Part shown: in pieces, positions 60,979 through 64,000 of the stretch
Layout: the number at the start of each line of letters is the position of its first letter
How positions within the stretch are numbered: the first letter of the stretch is position 1
Assembly (NCBI RefSeq): GCF_009604375.1
Contig: NZ_WEGH01000005.1
Location: 248,001 to 312,000 of the forward strand
DNA from: Actinomadura macrotermitis
GTDB lineage: Bacteria; Actinomycetota; Actinomycetes; Streptosporangiales; Streptosporangiaceae
Direction: 5' to 3'
DNA length: 64,000 bases
The notes under the pieces: model-generated
Told to the model about the DNA's origin: nothing
Databases searched by the model: none
The model's input: the letters and a program-made list of their open reading frames with translations, nothing else
Program-made: the position numbers and the translations under genes

Positions 60979-61926
60979 TCAGGGGAGGCGGGAGAACCAG
61001 GCGAGGGAGGCGCCGGCGGCGCCGAGGGCGAACAGCAGGGCCAGGCCGGTGAAGCGGGCGGCGATGTCGCGGTGTTCGATCTTGAAGCCGAGGGAGCTGC
61101 CGATGTGGGCGTAGACCTCGCTGAGCTGGCCGGCGTCGGCGGCCTCGTAGGCCTTGCCGTCGGTGCCGGTGGCCAGGGTGCGCAGGGTCTCTTTGTTGAC
61201 CGAGACGCTGGTGGTCTCGCCTTCGATGTCGACGGTGCCGTAGGGGGTGCCGAAGGCGATGGTGGAGACGGGGACGTGGGCGGTGCGGGCGGCGTCGATG
61301 GCTTCGGCGACCGAGCGGCCGGTGGTGTTGTCGCCGTCGGACAAAAGGACGATGTGGGCGGGCGGGGGGTCCTGGCTGGCTTGGGTGTCGAAGGTGCGCA
61401 CGGCCTGCAGGCCGGTGAAGACCGCTTCGCCGATGGCGGTGCGTTTGGCCAGGACGAGCTGGTCCAGGGAGGCGATGGCGGCCTGGCGGTCGGCGGAGGG
61501 GGCGGCGACGAGGTTGGCGTTGCCGGCGAAGGAGATGACGCCGACGTTGAAGCGGGCGGGCAGGTCGCCGATGAACTTCTTGGCGGCGGTCTTGGCGGCG
61601 TCCAGGCGGCTGGGGGCCACGTCGCGGGCCATCATGGACAGGGAGACGTCGACGGCGACCATGATGGTGGCGCGGTCGCGGGGGACCTTGACGCCGGTGG
61701 CGGGCCGGGCGAAGCCGATCATCATGAGGGTGAGCATGACCAGGAAGAGGGCGGCGGCGACGTGGCGGCGCCAGCCGGGCCTTTTGGGGGCGACCTGGGC
61801 GAGCAGGGCGAGGTTGGTGAAGCGGACGGCGTAGCCGCGGCGGCGGGTCTGGAGCAGGACGTAGACGGCGGCCAGGACGGGGAGCAGGGCCAGGAGCGCG
61901 AGGCGGCCGGGTGCCAGGAAGGTCAT
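60979..61926 (-). CDS. VWA-domain membrane protein (BatA-like)
   Basis: A 315-residue protein with two N-terminal membrane helices (7-25 and 55-75), a von Willebrand A domain (about 88-275) and a C-terminal helix. The MIDAS motif is complete: DVSLSMM, a Thr in KRTAIGEAV and the Asp in LLSDGDNTTG. It is the third gene of a MoxR-DUF58-VWA operon joined by 4-bp ATGA overlaps. Such sets assemble or activate membrane or metal-containing complexes; the client is unknown. Confidence 0.9.
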   Translation of the reverse strand: MTFLAPGRLALLALLPVLAAVYVLLQTRRRGYAVRFTNLALLAQVAPKRPGWRRHVAAALFLVMLTLMMIGFARPATGVKVPRDRATIMVAVDVSLSMMARDVAPSRLDAAKTAAKKFIGDLPARFNVGVISFAGNANLVAAPSADRQAAIASLDQLVLAKRTAIGEAVFTGLQAVRTFDTQASQDPPPAHIVLLSDGDNTTGRSVAEAIDAARTAHVPVSTIAFGTPYGTVDIEGETTSVSVNKETLRTLATGTDGKAYEAADAGQLSEVYAHIGSSLGFKIEHRDIAARFTGLALLFALGAAGASLAWFSRLP

Positions 61927-63035
61927 GGGCGTGCTCCGGGTGTGGCGATGGGCCGGCCCGCGGCGCGGCGGCGGCGCAGGGCGAAGCGGGCGACGTCGGT
62001 GATCCAGTCGCGGTCGGTGCGCAGGATCATGTGGTGGGCGCCGCTGCGGCGCAGGGCGGCGGCGGTGGCGGCGCGCTGGGCGGCGGCGGCGGCGGCGTAG
62101 TCGCGGCGGACGCGGTCGGACAGGACGATCTCGTGGACGGTGCCGGTCTCGGGGTCGGTCATGTCCAGCAGGCCGATGTCGGGCAGGTCGAGTTCGCGGG
62201 GGTCGATGATCTCGATGGCGAGGACCTGGTGGCGGGCGGCCAGGCGGCGCAGGGGTCGTTCCCAGGCGGGGCGGTCGCCGGGGTCGGGGGTGGTGCCGGG
62301 GGCGGGCAGGAAGTCGGAGATGACCACGCGCAGGCCGCGGCGGGACTGGCCGCGGTCCAGGGCGGTGATGCCGGCGGCCAGGTCATTGCCGGTGGCCGTC
62401 CGCGCGCTTTTGTCCTTGCTTTTGCCGGTGGCGGGGGTGTGGGGGGCGTCCAGGACGGCCTGCAGCAGTGAGTACAGGGCGGGTTTGCCGGGGCGGGCGG
62501 GGTGGCGGCGCAGTCCGGCGGGGTGCTGCAGGTAGGCGCCGACGCGGTCGCCCAGGCGCAGGGTGAGGAATCCGACGGCGGCCAGGGCGGCGGTGGCCAG
62601 TTCGCGTTTGGTGAGGTCGGCGGTGCCGAAGTCCATGCTGGGGGTGAGGTCGGCCAGGACCCAGGCCTCCAGTTCGTGGTCGGCGATGACGTCGCGGACG
62701 TGGGGGGTGGTGGTGCGGGCGGTGACGGCCCAGTCCATGTGGCGGACGTCGTCCTCGCCGGGCTGGTAAAGGCGGGCCTCGGCCAGTTCGGTGCCGGGGC
62801 CGGGGATGAGGCCCAGGTGCTGGCCGTTGAGCAGGCCGTCCAGGCGGCGGGTGACCGACAGTTCCAGGCGGCGCAGGGTGCGTTCGGGCGCCAGTTCGGC
62901 CAGGGTGGGGCGGCCCGGGCGGTGGGGCGGGCCGGCGGGGGGCGCGGGCGGGGCGAAGGAGGGGCGGTCCGTGCCTGGGCGGTCCATGCCTGGGTGGTTC
63001 ATGCCGGTGTGGTCCATGCCGGGCGGCCCGTTCAT
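61923..63035 (-). CDS. DUF58 protein with an N-terminal Met/Pro/Gly-rich repeat
   Basis: A 370-residue VWA-like protein of the DUF58 family. Residues 1-40 are low complexity with imperfect repeats (GMDHTG, GMNHPG, GMDRPG), then a Pro-rich linker. The DUF58 core contains YQPGEDDVRHMDWAVTARTT and WVLADLTPSMDFGT, whose DLTPSM resembles the MIDAS start. It overlaps MoxR and the VWA gene by 4 bp each. The repeated leader is unusual; an alternative start further in (MDRPGTDRP) would remove most of it. Confidence 0.88.
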   Translation of the reverse strand: MNGPPGMDHTGMNHPGMDRPGTDRPSFAPPAPPAGPPHRPGRPTLAELAPERTLRRLELSVTRRLDGLLNGQHLGLIPGPGTELAEARLYQPGEDDVRHMDWAVTARTTTPHVRDVIADHELEAWVLADLTPSMDFGTADLTKRELATAALAAVGFLTLRLGDRVGAYLQHPAGLRRHPARPGKPALYSLLQAVLDAPHTPATGKSKDKSARTATGNDLAAGITALDRGQSRRGLRVVISDFLPAPGTTPDPGDRPAWERPLRRLAARHQVLAIEIIDPRELDLPDIGLLDMTDPETGTVHEIVLSDRVRRDYAAAAAAQRAATAAALRRSGAHHMILRTDRDWITDVARFALRRRRAAGRPIATPGARP

Positions 63036-64000
63036 CCCTGGGCGACGGTGGCGGTGGTCTGGTTCCACACGACGCGGGGCGGGGGGACGGCGGCCAGGAT
63101 CTGGGTGACGACGTCGCGGGTGTCGACGCCTTCGGCCAGCGCGTCGAAGGTCAGCACGATGCGGTGGGCCATGACCTCGTGGGCGACGGCGTGCACGTCG
63201 TCGGGCAGGACGTAGTCGCGGCCCGACAAAAGGGCCAGGGCGCGGGCGGAGGCGGCCAGGCCGAGGGTGGCGCGGGGGCTGGCGCCGATGTCGATGACCT
63301 CGGCCAGGGCGGGCAGGCGGTACTGGGCGGGTTCGCGGGTGGCCATGACCAGGCGCACGATGTAGTCGGCGACCAGTTCGTGCACGGTGACCTGCTCGGC
63401 GGCGCGCTGGAGCCCGGCCAGCTGGCCGGGCTCCAGGACGCGGGTGGCGGCGGGCGGGTCGACGCTCATGCGGCGCAGGATCTGCAGTTCCTCGCTGGCG
63501 CCGGGGTAGCGGACGTCGATCTTCATCAGGAACCGGTCGCGCTGGGCCTCGGGCAGGGGGTAGACGCCTTCGGACTCGATGGGGTTCTGGGTGGCCAGGA
63601 CGATGAAGGGCCGCGGCAGGGGGTAGGTGTTGCCGCCGAGGGAGACCTGGCGTTCGGCCATGACCTCCAGCAGGGCGGACTGGACCTTGGCGGGGGCGCG
63701 GTTGATCTCGTCGGCGAGGACGAAGTTGACGAAGACCGGGCCGAGTTCGACGTCGAACTGCTCGGTGGAGGGGTGGTAGATGCGGGTGCCGACGATGTCG
63801 GAGGGGACCAGGTCGGGGGTGAACTGCAGGCGGGCGAAGGTGCCGCCGACGACGTCGGCCAGGGTGCCCACGGCCAGGGTCTTGGCGACGCCGGGGACGC
63901 CTTCGATGAGGCAGTGGCCCTTGGCCAGCAGCGCGATGAGCATGCGCTCGACCATGTGCTCCTGGCCGACGATGACCTTCTTGACCTCGGCCACGGTGCT
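63032..64000 (-). CDS. MoxR-family AAA ATPase, 5' truncated by window edge
   Basis: A chaperone-like AAA+ ATPase; 322 residues are visible and the frame is open to the right edge, so the true start is outside or at the GTG at 63994. Walker A is GVPGVAKT, Walker B is VLADEINRAP, and sensor 1 is LATQNPIESEGVYPLPEAQRDRF, quoted in part. MoxR proteins work with VWA partners to mature or insert cofactors into complexes. It overlaps the DUF58 gene by 4 bp. Confidence 0.93.
   Translation of the reverse strand, partial: STVAEVKKVIVGQEHMVERMLIALLAKGHCLIEGVPGVAKTLAVGTLADVVGGTFARLQFTPDLVPSDIVGTRIYHPSTEQFDVELGPVFVNFVLADEINRAPAKVQSALLEVMAERQVSLGGNTYPLPRPFIVLATQNPIESEGVYPLPEAQRDRFLMKIDVRYPGASEELQILRRMSVDPPAATRVLEPGQLAGLQRAAEQVTVHELVADYIVRLVMATREPAQYRLPALAEVIDIGASPRATLGLAASARALALLSGRDYVLPDDVHAVAHEVMAHRIVLTFDALAEGVDTRDVVTQILAAVPPPRVVWNQTTATVAQG

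Overview
ORGANISM. The DNA is very GC-rich, uses GTG starts freely and has many short operons with ATGA/GTGA overlaps. It carries a full Pup-proteasome locus, Lsr2, RbpA, PafBC, an F420-type LLM oxidoreductase and rifamycin-responsive genes. This points to a filamentous actinomycete. A member of Streptosporangiales (Actinomadura/Thermomonosporaceae-like) is my inference; no rRNA is present to prove it. REGION 1 (1-17.8 kb) is the Pup-proteasome and linked core block: arc (partial), dop, pup, a double HNH endonuclease, prcB, prcA, pafA, an FKBP lipoprotein, a small regulator with a DUF3291 gene, DUF3866, pafB, pafC, a small membrane protein, tatA, tatC and helY. Arc, Dop, Pup, PrcA/B and PafA tag, unfold and degrade proteins. 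PafBC is the DNA-damage activator encoded with them, and TatAC exports folded proteins. A perfect hairpin at 17825-17867 separates helY from two tandem lsr2 genes on the other strand. REGION 2 (17.8-33 kb): lsr2 pair, a small membrane protein, an RNB ribonuclease, a Crp-type regulator, a 5'-3' exonuclease and an M24 peptidase. Then come a four-gene sugar ABC operon whose first permease carries an extra beta-sandwich domain, a LexA-like repressor, an orphan MsiK-type ATPase divergent from a LacI regulator (two perfect operators between them) and an Lrp/AsnC regulator. REGION 3 (33-41.5 kb): LLM oxidoreductase, hemolysin III-type membrane protein, and a translationally coupled glycosyltransferase-helR pair behind a rifamycin-associated element, which together look like an inducible rifamycin-resistance operon. 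A DUF1707-FHA protein, an acyl-CoA dehydrogenase and a DUF3616 protein follow. REGION 4 (41.5-51 kb): a lysine-fermentation gene set (kamA, kdd, kamD, kamE, kal) in two blocks separated by DUF2252, a DnaQ-like exonuclease, a proline-rich exported protein and DUF4239. The cleavage enzyme Kce is not in the window. REGION 5 (51-64 kb): lnt, ppm1, fxsA, rbpA, a GDPD phosphodiesterase, an EF-hand protein, a two-component system with a VanZ-like protein, two methyltransferases, a rhomboid-like protein and a MoxR-DUF58-VWA operon running off the right edge. CROSS-CUTTING SIGNALS. A short element with core TAC-NNN-GT(A/C)AAGG occurs six times, always in the same orientation, once inside a coding region where it imposes rare codons. 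A structured element of about 95 bp occurs twice, each time about 40 nt after the stop codon of an unrelated gene. No tRNA, rRNA, CRISPR array, insertion sequence or prophage was recognised.
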